Part shown: positions 11,947 through 23,843 of the stretch, piece by piece
Position numbering within the stretch: the first letter of the stretch is position 1
Layout: each line of letters opens with the position of its first letter
Assembly: GCA_033439255.1 (NCBI GenBank)
Contig: CM065883.1
Coordinates: 2,108,001-2,172,000 of the forward strand
DNA: 64,000 nt
Direction of reading: 5' to 3'
DNA from: Hericium rajendrae
Lineage: Eukaryota > Basidiomycota > Agaricomycetes > Russulales > Hericiaceae
The notes under the pieces: model-generated
What the model was told of the DNA's origin: nothing
The model's input: only the letters and a program-made list of their open reading frames with translations
Databases searched by the model: none
Position numbers and translations under genes: made by a program

Positions 11947-12527
11947 CATCAGGAAGGTTGACAACTTTCTGATTGACCTGACAATTTTCAACCCTACTGA
12001 CAGCTCCTGATTGACCTGATCCACCTGAAAGCAATCTTAACAGGCAAATATCTGATCAAACTTTTACATTTAAGTAAAGACATTTATTGTCAGATATATA
12101 AGTTTGTAATCTCTAACTAATAGATATAACAAAATCTCTGATATCTGAAATTTTCTAAATCTGAGAGTGTCTGATCTGAGAATTTTTTCAAATCTGGAGG
12201 TCAAATATCTGAAAATTATCTGCAACTGTCTGAGAGCATCTGATGATGTCTGACACTGTCTGATCCATCTGACTGATATTTGACCTCCAGATTTGAAATC
12301 AGACACTCTCAGATTTTTAAAAATTTCAAATATCAAAGATTTTGATATATCTATTAGTTAGAGATTAAAAACTTATATATCTGACAATAAATGTCTTTTC
12401 TTGAATGTAAAAGTCTGATCAGATATTTGCTTCTCAAGATTGCTTTCAGGTGGATCAGGTCAATCAGAGGCTGTCAGTAGGGTTAAAAATTGTCAGGTCA
12501 ATCAGAAAGTTGTCAACCTTCCTGATG
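11947..12527 (+). mobile_element. 581-bp foldback MITE, copy 1
   Basis: A nonautonomous element that is almost entirely one inverted repeat. It begins CATCAGGAAGGTTGACAAC and ends with the inverse; the arms are about 255 bp and the centre about 70 bp. The bases TT flank it on both sides (11945-11946 and 12528-12529), a 2-bp target duplication. It has no coding capacity; open frames inside are chance. Copy 2 at 30150-30730 is the same length and lies in the opposite orientation, so both are probably young. The superfamily cannot be named from this. A 2-bp non-TA duplication is compatible with CACTA-like and a few other groups. Confidence 0.9.
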
Positions 12528-13173
12528 TTCAACATGCTCAAATATACCACACGTGGGCAATCATATCAGGTGCGTAAACCGTGTCATAACACCATAATAT
12601 TCTACTCATGTATCAATTACTAGACCTCACCGTTCTCTCTCCTACTGTTTGTCTCCTGTCCTCATCACCGCCTCAAACCCTTCCACGGCCGTCATATGCC
12701 CTATCACATGTTTCGAAGACTAAACGCGATGCTGTTCAACGTCCGCACGCGTTCGCTTAACAACCTTCTATATTTCGTGTCACCAATCATCAGCTCTGTC
12801 AACATTGATGTCCTGACCAGTACCACTTCTGCTGGCACGTGCCCGTCTTTGCGGGCTGGGGATCCTCACCTTCAGCATCTTCACCGTGCACATGTCGGCC
12901 TATCTATACCAGCAGTGCATGCCCCCTTTCTTGTGCCATTGGTCCCTCTCACATCTGTACAGGCACTACACGCACAAGTCGATCCTACCGAACTCGGGGA
13001 ACATGGCCATCTACGCAACGACATCTACGACAGCACGTATGTCGTGGGCTTGCTGCCGTATATCTCCTACGAGGTGCTGGACTGGACGTGGCAGTTGATT
13101 TCTGCAAGTAGCACCGCGCCATCCTCTCTTCTTGTCTGCCACTCCTTTTTCCCCTCATTCCACCCTCACCATC
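12528..13173. other. Unresolved degenerate coding-like DNA
   Basis: GC rises here compared with the MITE. Segments such as [21 protein letters not shown] (about 13035-13100) and AGWGILTFSIFTVHMSAYLY (about 12845-12905, another frame) look like pieces of a membrane protein spread over different frames. I cannot name the parent gene, and no model without breaks is possible. Confidence 0.35.
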
Positions 13174-15168
13174 ATGGCCGACTACAAGCACCATGTGCAC
13201 AACCCTATCCTGTTCGAGGTTGCTTGTGAGGTCGCCAACGAGGTCGGGGGTATCTATGCCCTGATCAAGACCAAAGTCCCCGTCACCGTCTTGGAGTTCG
13301 GCGACAGACAGATACACTCTCATAGGTCCTCTCTCCTACAAGACTGCTCCAATGGAGGTCGAAGCCGAGGAACCAACTGATCCGCACATCGTCAGTGCCC
13401 TTGAGACCATGCGTGCGAAGGGTGTCAAGTCCCTATATGGATGTCGGCTGATAGAAGGTGCTCCACGCATTCTTCTCTTTGACACCGGTAGCCAGTACCA
13501 CCGCCTCGACGAGTGGAAGAGCGACCTCTGAAATCTCTCAGGTATCCCTACCCCGCCCAGTGATCACGAAACCAACGAAACCATCGTCTTTGGCTACCTC
13601 GTCGCGTGGTTCTTGGGAGAAGTACGTATTTTCTGTCTAATATTTTGGACCAGATATTGACGTGTCTCCTCTTTTTGCATAGTATGTGGCTAAACAATTC
13701 CACACAACGACTGTCACACACTTCCACAAATGGCAGGCAGGAATCACCATACCTCTCTGCTGCAAATGTATTGATGTGACGACAGTCTTCACACCCACAC
13801 AACTCTCCTCCCGCGCTAACTCTGCGCTGGCAGTGTCGACTTCTATAACAACCTGCAGTACTTCGATGTCGATCACAAGGCTGGGAAGCATGGCATTTAC
13901 CACCGCTACTGCATCAAACATTCCGCAGCCCACTGCGCCGACGTCTTTACGACCGTCTCGCACATCACTGTGTACGAGGCCGAGCACCTGCTGAAACGGA
14001 AGCCAGACGGTGTCCTACCCAACGGTCTGAATGTCATGAAGTTCCAGGCCATGCACGAATTCCAGAATTTACTCGACGTTGAAGAACAAGATCAACGAGT
14101 TTGTTAGGGGTCACTTCTACGGACACATGGATTTCGATCTGGACAACACGTTATATCTGTTGACCGCCGGACGCTATGAGTACCGCAATAAGGGCGTCGA
14201 TATGTTCTTCGAGGCACTGGCGCGTGTCAACTACCATCTTCAGTCTTTCGGATCGAAGATGACCGTCGTGGCTTTCTTGATTATGCCAGCTGCTACTCAT
14301 TCCTACACCATCGAATCTTTGAAGGGACAAGCAGTAACAAAACAGCTGTACGACACCGTCACCGAAATCCAGAATCGTGTGGTAGCCCGACTCTTTGACA
14401 TGGCTGCGAAATCGGGCAGGTACGCATTCGTTCGCTCTTGTCTGTCCCTTTGGCTAACGGTTTGGTCAGTGATTTCTCCAAGCTACCGCCGGCAGATGAA
14501 CTTTTGTCAGATGAAGACCAAGTTATTCTAAAGCGTCGGATCTTCGCACTGAAGCGCAACAGCCTACCCCCAGTGATTACGCATAACATGTCCGATGACG
14601 CGAGTGATCCGATCCTCACTCAGATACGACGCGTGAAACTCTTCAACACGTCTCATGATAGAGTGAAGGTTGTCTTTCATCCCGACTTCCTGAACGCCAA
14701 CAATCCGGTACTTGGTCTTGATTACGAGGAGTTTGTGAGAGGATGTCACCTTGGTGTCTTCCCCAGTTATTACGAACCATGGGGCTACGCTCCAGCAGAG
14801 TGCACTATCGTAAGTCTTCTGATTTATAACCATCTGCTTGTCCGTGACACCTATGCTAGATGGGTATCCAATCAATAACGACCAATTTGTCCAGCTTTGG
14901 CTGCTTCATGCAAGATATGATCGACCGCCCGGAAGACGAAGGCTGCTACGTTATCGATCGTCGGATGAAGTCTCCGGAGGAATCTGTCAACCAGCTCGCC
15001 GATGATATGTTCTCACTCTGTTCGAAGACCCGGAGGCAACGTATCGATCAGCGAAACCGCGTCGAAAGGCTGTCTCTGTTGCTGGACTGGAAAAATCTCG
15101 GAATCGAGTACTCGAAGGCGCGCCAGCTGGCCCTGCGCCGGGCATATCCGGGCCTTGAGGTTCTCTAG
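13174..15168 (+). pseudogene. Glycogen synthase pseudogene
   Basis: The glycogen synthase of fungi (GT3 family) extends alpha-1,4-glucan chains from UDP-glucose in the cytosol. Family hallmarks run in order from the ATG at 13174: [166 protein letters not shown] and [18 protein letters not shown]. The last hallmark is [20 protein letters not shown]. It is broken: a 4-nt duplication after FGDR (near 13303) shifts frame, a TGA replaces the Trp codon of the DEWKxDLWN motif (near 13529), the frame changes again near 14070, and the C-terminus ends early after RRAYP. Introns survive at about 13621-13681, 14420-14470 and 14811-14859, so the copy arose from DNA. A functional copy should exist elsewhere. 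Confidence 0.93.
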
Positions 15169-15616
15169 AAATGCATGAACATCTGAAAACGAAGTGATCA
15201 GATGACAGTGTTGGCCAGAACAGGACTCGCAAAGGCGGTCAACAAAGTCCTCTCATACACTCATCAAGGACATAAATTTCCAGCACCATGTCATTGATCC
15301 ACAGCACCATGAGGTGTATTATACATCAATATTGGGATATGTCCAACAGGTGAAAGCCACCGGGTACACGTGTATGTACAAGCTGCACGATTGGGATAAA
15401 ATATAGATACAGACAATCCATGCAAGTCAGAGCGAAAGGTTCAGAGACAGGGAAAGAGACGTAGCGACTGGGATATTAAGAGTAGATATTGCGATGCGAA
15501 AGAGTCCGTAGCAGACCAGAGACCTAGAGCAAGAAGTAGGTCAGTCAAGGGAAGGCAGAAACAACAGGGGCAGCAAGAACTATACTCAGTGTGAACACCG
15601 ATCGTCCAATTTTATC
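15169..15616. other. Intergenic, convergent 3' ends
   Basis: I see nothing coding between the glycogen synthase remnant and the 3' end of the F-box/LRR gene. There is no repeat or hairpin of note. Confidence 0.4.
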
Positions 15617-17299
15617 TCAATGAAAGCGTAGCCGCTCGCCCAGTGTCACACCCAGCTCTGCGCCATGCTCGGCCGTGAAGCGCGAACACTGCACGATTGC
15701 CACATCCTCCAATGATGCAAACTCCACAATGCCATGCCGTGCCAGCCTGTCCATCACGACCACGCGCTGCGCGAGGGCCTGCACGATTGCCACACCGCTG
15801 AACCGATGACAGTTGAACAGCTGGACACTTTTGAGGCGTGGTAATGACACGTGGTGCACGAGGCGAGTGCTGTCGGGCTCACGTGTGTCGGGCTCCATAG
15901 GCATGAGGCATGGTGCAAGCATCGTGATGACGTGGTCCGTCATGTCCGAAGCGACGATGCGGAAGTCCTCCAGGTAACGTGCGTGCGCGAAGAGCCAGGC
16001 AAAGTCCTTCGTGCGCATGTCGGCGTGGTCCATTTCGAGCACGCGCAGTGGCGGGTTCGAGCGTAGCAGGAGACTACGGACGCCCATGCCTGTCGCGTGG
16101 TCACTGAACGGTGACTGGGAGAAATCGGGCCATTCATCGTCCGAGTCACCGTCTTTGAGTTCGTATGTGCGCTCCGAGGGCCCGGACGGAAGAAACATGG
16201 ATGGGAAGCTGGGGGCGAGGGGACGTGGAGGCGACTCTGGGAGTGGGACAAGTGTCATGGGTGTGTTCGAGCATGCAGGAGGCGGAATGGAGGCGTGTGA
16301 CGATGCAGAGACGGAGATGGGCGTAGTGGGATGCGAGTGATGAGTGAGATATGGGTTATGGACGAGAAAAGCGAAATCGACATTGAGGTGCTCGAGGTAG
16401 AGCTCTTTAAGGGTGGGGGTGTCGAGATGGGAAAGGATCACACGTGTGCAAAGTGTACTGTGAAGGACGAGCGAGCGGAGATATGGGAGACGAGCGACTG
16501 GAGGCGGAACTTGAAGATCTGCTTCAGTCAACGTTGGTTCCATCATAATCCCGTTAAAGGAAAAATATTCGAGCATCGGACAGGCAGTAAGGAAATGAAG
16601 CAGGTCAGAGGGATGTATGTTGAGTGAGTGAGAGCCTTCCGTGATGAATAGTGAAACAAAATGCAGAGGAACGAGGACAGCCGGCGAAGGCAGTTTCGTA
16701 AGCACGACATCCATGCAGAGGAGGTTGGAGGTCAACGAAATGGTATATGGTCGGAAAGTACCTGCATGTGCACCGGATAACGAGTCATCCATGTCTGTCT
16801 GGGTGTGGACCTGCTCGAGGACACTGATTTCGAGCTGCTCGAGATTTGGCTTAGCGGCGTCGGAACACCAGAAGCGGTGAAAGCAGATGTGCTCGTGCCA
16901 GATGCCTTGCAGTGTGAACGAGCACCATCGATGTAGCGACGACAAGAAAGGGGATAGGATGGGAAGAAGGGAGTCACGGGAGGAGAGTTGAACGTCGACG
17001 TCAAACTCCAGGTCTTTGGAGCGTTGCAGGAATGTGTGCGATGCCTTGTTCGAGCTTACCAGCGACAGCTTCGAGTCGTCGAGCACGATGAGCTGGAACA
17101 TACGCATGTCGTTCTCTGTGATAACCTTCCACTGCTTACAGACCTGGGCAAGGGTGAGCGGGGTAATCGCGGCGCTGTGCGCACAATATAAGAAGATGTC
17201 GATGAGGACCTCGACCGGAAGCATGTTCATCGGGGTGACGCTGGATGGCTCGAATTCAGCTGTATGAAGATGGCAAATTTGAGAGCTAAGGGTGTCCAT
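15617..17299 (-). CDS. F-box / leucine-rich protein, single exon
   Basis: An intact 560-codon open frame from the ATG at 17299 (MDTLSSQICHLHTAEF); the open frame extends further upstream but without an ATG. An F-box lies at about residues 26-70 (MLPVEVLIDIFLYCAHSAAI, then LTLAQVCKQWKVIT), the usual substrate-adaptor module that binds Skp1 in SCF ligases. The remainder has irregular leucine-rich segments (LPYLRSLVLHSTLC, LDTPTLKELYLEHLNV, LRVLEMDHADMRTKDFAWLF, LPRLKSVQLFNCHRFSG, FASLEDVAIVQCSRF) typical of mushroom F-box proteins. A Pro/Ser-rich linker with DGDSDDEW lies between the repeats. GC content is higher than in the accessory genes nearby, so this looks like an ordinary host gene. The substrate cannot be inferred. 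Confidence 0.88.
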   Translation of the reverse strand: MDTLSSQICHLHTAEFEPSSVTPMNMLPVEVLIDIFLYCAHSAAITPLTLAQVCKQWKVITENDMRMFQLIVLDDSKLSLVSSNKASHTFLQRSKDLEFDVDVQLSSRDSLLPILSPFLSSLHRWCSFTLQGIWHEHICFHRFWCSDAAKPNLEQLEISVLEQVHTQTDMDDSLSGAHAGTFRPYTISLTSNLLCMDVVLTKLPSPAVLVPLHFVSLFITEGSHSLNIHPSDLLHFLTACPMLEYFSFNGIMMEPTLTEADLQVPPPVARLPYLRSLVLHSTLCTRVILSHLDTPTLKELYLEHLNVDFAFLVHNPYLTHHSHPTTPISVSASSHASIPPPACSNTPMTLVPLPESPPRPLAPSFPSMFLPSGPSERTYELKDGDSDDEWPDFSQSPFSDHATGMGVRSLLLRSNPPLRVLEMDHADMRTKDFAWLFAHARYLEDFRIVASDMTDHVITMLAPCLMPMEPDTREPDSTRLVHHVSLPRLKSVQLFNCHRFSGVAIVQALAQRVVVMDRLARHGIVEFASLEDVAIVQCSRFTAEHGAELGVTLGERLRFH

Positions 17300-18000
17300 G
17301 GTGAGAGAGAAAGATAAAGGACCACGTTTGTGCAGAAGGCAACCAGGGTCGGTCGCTTGCTGAGATGCTCCGTGGTCCACTGCACGTGCAAATTTAGGAA
17401 AGGCGTGGTCGCTGTTGTGAATTGGTGACTAGCCGTGCTCAACAATGAGGAAAAGGGTTTTCTGGACGGGAAGTAAGCTTAACCGCATAGATATAGAAGA
17501 TTATAACACACGCACCTTTGGTTCTCCACGCTGTAGCTGTCGATTGCCGCTTGCTCCTCTCACTATATGGGGTTGCCGGTACTCGAGTATTTCAACCCTG
17601 TTCAAGCCATCCGCGTACTCGCCCAGTGGCTAAGTTGAACAATTTTACTGTAAGTTAGTGATCAGTACTTCAGTCACTGACATATGTCGTATTGACTTAC
17701 GGTTGTGTGTTGAAATTGGTCGATTGAGCAAGTGATGAAGCTATGAAGCTGAAAGACGGAGCAGCACTCAACCAGTCGTCAGGATTAAACACTACTTACT
17801 AGTCTCATGTGTGTCATCCGTGATGGCAGAACACGAACATCCATAAACGGTAGTCATTTTCTGGAGGGCAGAATTTTAATTACCATATTTGGAAGTAAAG
17901 GTTCTGCACCGGTCCCGGACGTCAGACCGGGCCGGAACTCTGAAGCGCTGCACAACGGTGAAGTCACACACCTTGTCTTGCATCCTGCAACGGCATAACA
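17300..18000. other. Intergenic, no gene seen
   Basis: It lies between two divergent genes, the F-box/LRR protein and the Ulp1-like gene. Only short chance frames occur. A GTAAG-type signal near 17650 could belong to an untranslated exon, but I cannot support one. Confidence 0.35.
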
Positions 18001-20125
18001 ATGGGTAAGCTTAAAGATTTCTTTTTCGTTGCTGGTGACTTGCTGTTAACTATAAACAGGTCGTAAGGCGACAACGCACGACAAGCAGGGCAAAAAACGT
18101 ACCCAGGAGGACAGGGCAAAACTCGATAAGAAGAGCGAGTTAGAGAAGAGGTACGTGGTTATCTTGTGCTTTATGTTTCACTAACGAAGTCTTTCTTTAG
18201 GCGTTATTACCGCAAGAAGCAGTTAACTGAACGATCCACGAAGTTTGTGATCGTTCAGTTGACTGCAGGCGATTTGCGCCAGAGAGCTGAACAGGATGCT
18301 CAGCGTGTTGCGTCTGCAGCATCTCGCAAGGCGGCGCGATACATTCCCTCATGTTTGGTCCTGCCACTTGTGCAACACGTCCCGCCGCCACTCGCCCAGC
18401 ACGTCCTACACCCCGTCCCCCTTCCCCCTGCGCAGCACGTCTCGACACCACTCGCGTCCCTCGTCCCGCAGCACGTCGAGCAGCATGTCCCGTCACCACT
18501 CGCGGAAGATCTGCCACCGCACATCTCACTGCCCACACAAATCGTCACGCATCGTCTCCTCAAGTTCGCTGCTCTCTCGGTTCCCTCCGCTTTTGCATTA
18601 CCATTCACGCTTTGGCTCGGTCAAGTCAAAAGCTGGCTGACGCAATCTCAACTTCTCTGGGTCTGGGATGCAGTGGACATGGACGGCGCTGTTCTTACTC
18701 TGCAGCGTCAATTACTGCCCACGATAAAAGATCAGCTGGTCAGGAGTAAGGCTGATGTGGGATACAACAGTGTCGTCAAGCGGCGTAGCGAGTTTGAGCA
18801 AGCACTTGCTGGTGGTCGATATCTGCTTGAACGAGCGACAATGATATGGAATAGAAATCTGTGGTCTCCGGAGCTGCAGGGTGAACCGGGATACGTGCTT
18901 TCTCGTGTTCAGGCTCTTGTTTTCGGAATTCTGGCCACTGTGCAAGGCATTCGTTCAGAAATCCTATCATGGAGGGATAAGGGCTATGTATCCGTCAAGT
19001 CGACTCTAAAAGAGGTGATTGAGCTTCTTCCTTTGACAACTGTCATTTCTGATACGTGTTCCAGCTCCTCAAGAAGAAGGTCAAACGAAATATCAAGATT
19101 GGATCGTGCGAGCAGTCTGACTTGGATCGTCTGCGCCCAGGTCAGATGTTGAGCGGTACGTTGATAACGTACTTCGCAATCAAGTGGAGCACCCAGTTCC
19201 CCAATTCCCTTATTCTGCGCACAAGTTTCATGAATACTCGTCTACCCTCCGCGCCGCCACCCTCAAGTTTCAAAGACGTTTTCTCGTATCCTGGTCTGCA
19301 AGTACGTTTATTCCCTCTGGCATCTCTGACGTCTGGACTCAGATGTCCTTGACAGAACATGTTCGAGTGTGGCCATGGTCTCCGTTGGAAGCAAATACTT
19401 ATTCCAGTCCATCTTCCATCCGAAATCCACTGGGTGTTAGCTGTTGTCGACTTTGTCGACCAGCGCATTGCAGTTTACGACAGTCTGAAAAAGACTTTCG
19501 AGCGCAATGTCAGCAAGGACCCGGACCAGTCTAAACACTGGAATATCATACAGGTGCGTGATAATGAGGTTGCTTGCAATTCAAGTTGATAATGTTTATG
19601 TGCTCCCTTCAGCGCCTGAAATGGTTCGTTGAACGCTGCTTTAGAGAGCTGAAGGAGCGGTTCAACCTTCCTTTACTTCTGGACTGGAGCGTCTGGGAAC
19701 TCCAGCCTCATGTGCTAGTCAGTGCTCGGCAGTTGAAGTTCCACTGATGGTTAACGTGTTTTGTTTAGTGCCCCTTTCAATCCAACTCAACAGATTGCGG
19801 GGTATTTGTTCTTGTCTTCATATATCACTTCCTTCACGGTGGGCTGAATTCAAAGCTTGTCCCGCCTGAGTTCCTGTTGACCTTTGGAGATCCTCGCGAT
19901 CTTAACGGCATGCGCCTTCTGTTCATGGAAGCATTGATCCAAGATCACGAGACCCTTCAACACCGAAGCTGGGCTGAAAAGCCTACGGACTTCCCGATTG
20001 AAGAGACACAGGGCCCTTCCGACTTCCCAGATAATAACACGGACAGCGACGATGAGTCGCAGTCTCAAAGTGTGATCAGAATCACGGATAGCGAGGATGA
20101 CTTGCCCTCGCGCTTGTCTGTTTGA
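18001..20125 (+). CDS. Ulp1-like (C48) cysteine protease, accessory type
   Basis: Family C48 proteases cleave SUMO or related ubiquitin-like tags; in fungi, similar proteins also travel with transposons. The start is ATG-G at 18001, followed by an intron to 18059, a basic exon (KKRTQEDRAKLDKKSELEKR), an intron, and a long exon from about 18200. That exon encodes a linker rich in Pro/His/Val repeats (QHVPPPLAQHV), then a helical region. After a 48-nt intron (about 19015-19062), LDRLRPGQMLSGTLITYF resembles the Ulp1 entry motif. The catalytic core follows: ILIPVHLPSEIHWVLAVVDF (His in IHW), VYDSL (Asp), and QSNSTDCGVFVLVFIYHFL (Gln, nucleophilic Cys). An acidic C-terminus ends at 20125. Frames between 19140 and 19360 cannot be joined cleanly by eye, so a break there is possible. 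It converges with the coiled-coil gene at 20371-21551. Confidence 0.78.
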
Positions 20126-20370
20126 CGCAGCATAGTCGCTGGGCCCGCCGACGACTACTCCTCCTCGCACTCGGACAGCAGCATAGATGTATAAACAGCT
20201 ACGTCGGTGTCATGACATGAATATGTATCCTGGTCATCTTATATCTGAGTTGGGTAGCAGGCAGCTGCTTGGCCATACCATGAGCCCATCATCCCGAGCA
20301 AGGGATAACCCGTACAAAGATTGGCTTGGTTCGAAGATTCTGGAGACTTTCGATTGAGCTATTTTGTGAA

Positions 20371-21551
20371 TCACGTGTGACTGAAGACCTTGTGCGGTCG
20401 CACAAGCCTTGCGTATGTAATCTTGCGATGCGACGTACCATCCCCGCTTGCCGTGAATCCTACGTGAGGTGAGTGATAGTTTTTCAATGAGATATTTGAA
20501 CCATACCTTGAGATTTCGAGATCTCATATCCAAGTTGCATCTTTGCAGCAATTCCACCCTCGATAGATGCTCTCTGAGCAGTACGACGACTCATCGTTCG
20601 ATTGACAGATACTCCGAAGATTCCCGCGAGTGCTTTGATGGTTGGTCCCACAGCTGCTTGCGAACATCCGGCTCGCTGTAACAAGCGCGCAGCATTTCTT
20701 GCCTCAGGAGAATATGTACGTCCACGGGTGAGTCTCCATGTTGCCATCTGTCTTCGATGCGCAAGAGCAGCGCGTGCACGCTCATTAGCCTTGTCGCAAG
20801 CATGCTTTGCACGAAGACAACACATCTGACTTGCTCTCAGCTTCTTTCGACAGCCCTCCAGAGTCTTCTCTGAGATAGCAGCCTGCCTTCGAGTAGTATT
20901 CAGACCCTTGGTGAGCACTTCAGTCCTCTCGGATAGCACAAGCATCGATGCTGATGTCGTCTTAGTCAGTTCTGTTGCCGCAAGAAGCTGAGCCTCAGCA
21001 AGAGCAGCCCTTTCGAAGGCCAGGAAAGCATCAGCCCGAGTGCGAGTGACATTAGCGTGAGCAGAATCAATGTCAGCACGCATGACAAGTATTGTGTTCT
21101 GGGTGCGACGGAAATCATCCCGAAGAGTAGCCTTGTGAGAAAGTAGCAGGGCTTCTCGTTTTCTTGCTCGAAGGAGACACTTGCGCTGAGTCTCGATGCG
21201 CTTCTGAGCTTGCTTGATGCGATGCATTGTTGCATCTCCTAGACCCAGTGAGTCCTTCAGTTTCCCTTCACTGACATCGAGAGCTGCCTGCAGATCTCCG
21301 ATAACCACGGTCGCTTCGCGAGAACACGAGGTGGCCTTCTCGAGAGAAGTCCGGAGCATCAGGAGTTCAGCCTCAAGACTCTCGATATGCTGTTCTGCAG
21401 CAATTAAGGCATCAGTGCGACGAGTATTTCGAGAGCGAGATTTGGGAACCGAGACTCCGGCTGGAGGTGAGTTCTCTTTGTTCTCTGCTTTGAGCGCGTT
21501 GAGCCTCCGAGTTTGGCTGACCTGGAGCGAGGAGCGGCTAGAAGGAGGCAT
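20371..21551 (-). CDS. Coiled-coil 'GDGTSHR' family protein, truncated
   Basis: Single long exon from the ATG at 21551, then a 47-nt intron (20460-20506) and a short exon. Residues about 45-290 are predicted coiled coil, with long heptad-like runs (AEQHIESLEAELLMLRTSLE, KQAQKRIETQ-type). Next comes a small domain, TWRLTRGRTYSPEARNAARL, GIFGVSVNRTMSRRTAQR and GGIAAKMQLGYEI, followed after the intron by GFTASGDGTSHRKITYAR. This order matches a large mushroom family of unknown function whose members continue for several hundred residues more. Here the match stops at once: the frame enters the dispersed palindrome (reading LVRPHKVFSHT) and terminates at 20371. The gene is therefore a truncated copy, cut exactly at the repeat. 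Ulp1-like and coiled-coil genes facing each other may be cargo of one element; that is inference. Confidence 0.75.
20386..20406. repeat. Dispersed palindrome, copy 2 (partial)
   Basis: GACCTTGTGCGGTCGCACAA, lacking the last bases of the second arm, with TCACGTGTGA to its left. It sits at the truncation point of the coiled-coil gene. Confidence 0.75.
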
Positions 21552-22085
21552 AATGGTGAGTTCCTAGTCGTCTCGAGCAGCACACAAGTGCTAACGTTGT
21601 AGGAGGATCTTGATGATGATGTGCACACAACACGTCTGACGCGTCCGACACGATTTATCTCGCGGGTTTGCCACTTTCACCTCATCCCTTGCCTTGTTCA
21701 TCTTTCTCCTCACCAAGCACACTGTCCTTCAACAAACTCCACTAATGAACTCTATAGATTCGATCCCGGGCTACAGATTTATGGGTCCATTTGAAGCAAT
21801 CTTTTTTTCTCGTAGAGATGTCCTTATTTCTCTCGAAATTTCCGCATTTCTTTGTCATTTTCCAACATCTGTTGATTTTGACCCACCAAAATGTAGCTAC
21901 ATATGTCTAGAATACAATTGCCTACTTTGATTTTCGAAATACTAGCTATTGAGTGAGGAGATAGAAATTTCGCGAGGGGACTCCAGCACGGACACAACGA
22001 GCAAGCCGTGTCAACGGAGAGAACCGGAATCGCCTTCGGAAGGGAAATTCTCACGTTTGACGTGCTATCCGCTATGCCCATCCCC
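21552..22085. other. Noncoding interval
   Basis: No gene is supported. A T-rich stretch lies at 21790-21930. The interval runs from the coiled-coil gene start to the 60-bp tandem repeat. Confidence 0.35.
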
Positions 22086-22265
22086 ACACAAGGTCTTGTG
22101 TACATGTATTTGTGTATCACGTGCAGTTGAAGACCTTGTGCGGCCGCACAAGGTCTTGTGTACATGTATTTGTGTATCACGTGCAGTTGAAGACCTTGTG
22201 CGGCCGCACAAGGTCTTGTGTACATGTATTTGTGTATCACGTGCAGCTGAAGACCTTGTGTGACC
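22086..22265. repeat. 60-bp tandem repeat, three units, built on the palindrome
   Basis: Three units of exactly 60 bp, nearly identical. Each has CACAAGGTCTTGTGTACATG, then TATTTGTGTATCACGTGCAG, then TTGAAGACCTTGTGCGGCCG. Joined units regenerate perfect 26-bp palindromes at each junction, each with a CACGTG box 8 bp to the left. Chance frames read through on both strands. It is not a CRISPR array: only three units and no distinct spacers. Confidence 0.92.
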
Positions 22266-22468
22266 ACACAAGATCCTTCAGTATGATCTACCTCCTCTGC
22301 TGGCCGCAACAATATCTGGATGATGGATGCATTCGTTGTGCCTCGCGACTCGTACGCCCCATTCGGGCGCAAGGTTGAAGCAACATTTCTGTGCGTATCG
22401 ATTAGTCACATCTCGCATCCTTTGACAGTGACATCCTGTATCATTATATAGGCTCATCAATCCCATAG

Positions 22469-23240
<772 letters not shown>

Positions 23241-23350
23241 TCTCACCGTATTCTGTTTATCTTTGCGCTTCTGATCGAGATAGAGTGCGATCACGCACAT
23301 TCTTGACGCGGAGTAGTGCACCCCCAATGACAATTGCTTATTTTTAATAG

Positions 23351-23776
23351 TATCTGTCGGACAGTCTCGATTTCAACATGGCATGTCTCTCCCTGGGCAA
23401 CCTCACCAAGAACACGAAGGTCGTCATCAATGAGCTTGGTCAGCGAGTCATCGTCGTTCAACTAATTCGAGGCACGCACCTACAACAGATCGACAGTATC
23501 GTCTTACCTCGCATCGACTTCACCCACTATTTCCCTGACAAGGGTTGGACTATCAAGCGCCGTCAATTTCCTCTTCGACTAGCCTATGCGACGACGATAA
23601 ATAGCGCGCAGGGGATGACTTTACAAAAGCTGGCTGTCGATGTCATGCACCCGGTCTTCAGCCATGGACAGCTCTATACGGCATTCTCTAGGGTTCCCTT
23701 CGGTCGAGATTGTATTGTACGAGTTGCACCAGGGCAGACGACGATGGACAATGTGGTATATACAGAACTGTTATAA
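23351..23776 (+). mobile_element. Helitron helicase, C-terminal fragment
   Basis: The PIF1-type helicase end of a fungal Helitron Rep/Hel protein. An open frame of about 140 codons from 23351 to the stop at 23776 shows YLSDSLDFNMACLSLGNL; a nucleic-acid-binding segment (NTKVVINELGQRVIVVQL); and LPRIDFTHYF. It then shows the SF1B motif V region FPLRLAYATTINSAQGMT and motif VI VFSHGQLYTAFSRV, followed by the usual short tail ending VVYTELL. Everything N-terminal (Rep domain, Walker A and B) is missing, so this is a fragment. It lies just after the Cef1/CDC5 remnant in the same direction and is followed by a GC-rich hairpin, as in Helitron 3' ends. It need not belong to the Helitron at 1-1854, which is on the other strand. 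Confidence 0.92.
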
Positions 23777-23843
23777 ATGCAAACGACTCTACTGTACTTT
23801 GTAAATCTAAAACTCTCCATGCCCCGTGACCTACTGTCACAAA

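Noticed and set aside
12070-12336. 89-codon frame that recurs near 30341
   Set aside because: It lies inside the foldback MITE and reads its palindromic arms; not a gene.
18001-21551. KDZ- or CACTA-type transposase near the Ulp1-like gene
   Set aside because: I looked for transposase motifs on both strands and found none, so the pair is left without an element name.
22086-22265. CRISPR array
   Set aside because: Three contiguous units without unique spacers in a eukaryotic genome; a simple tandem repeat.
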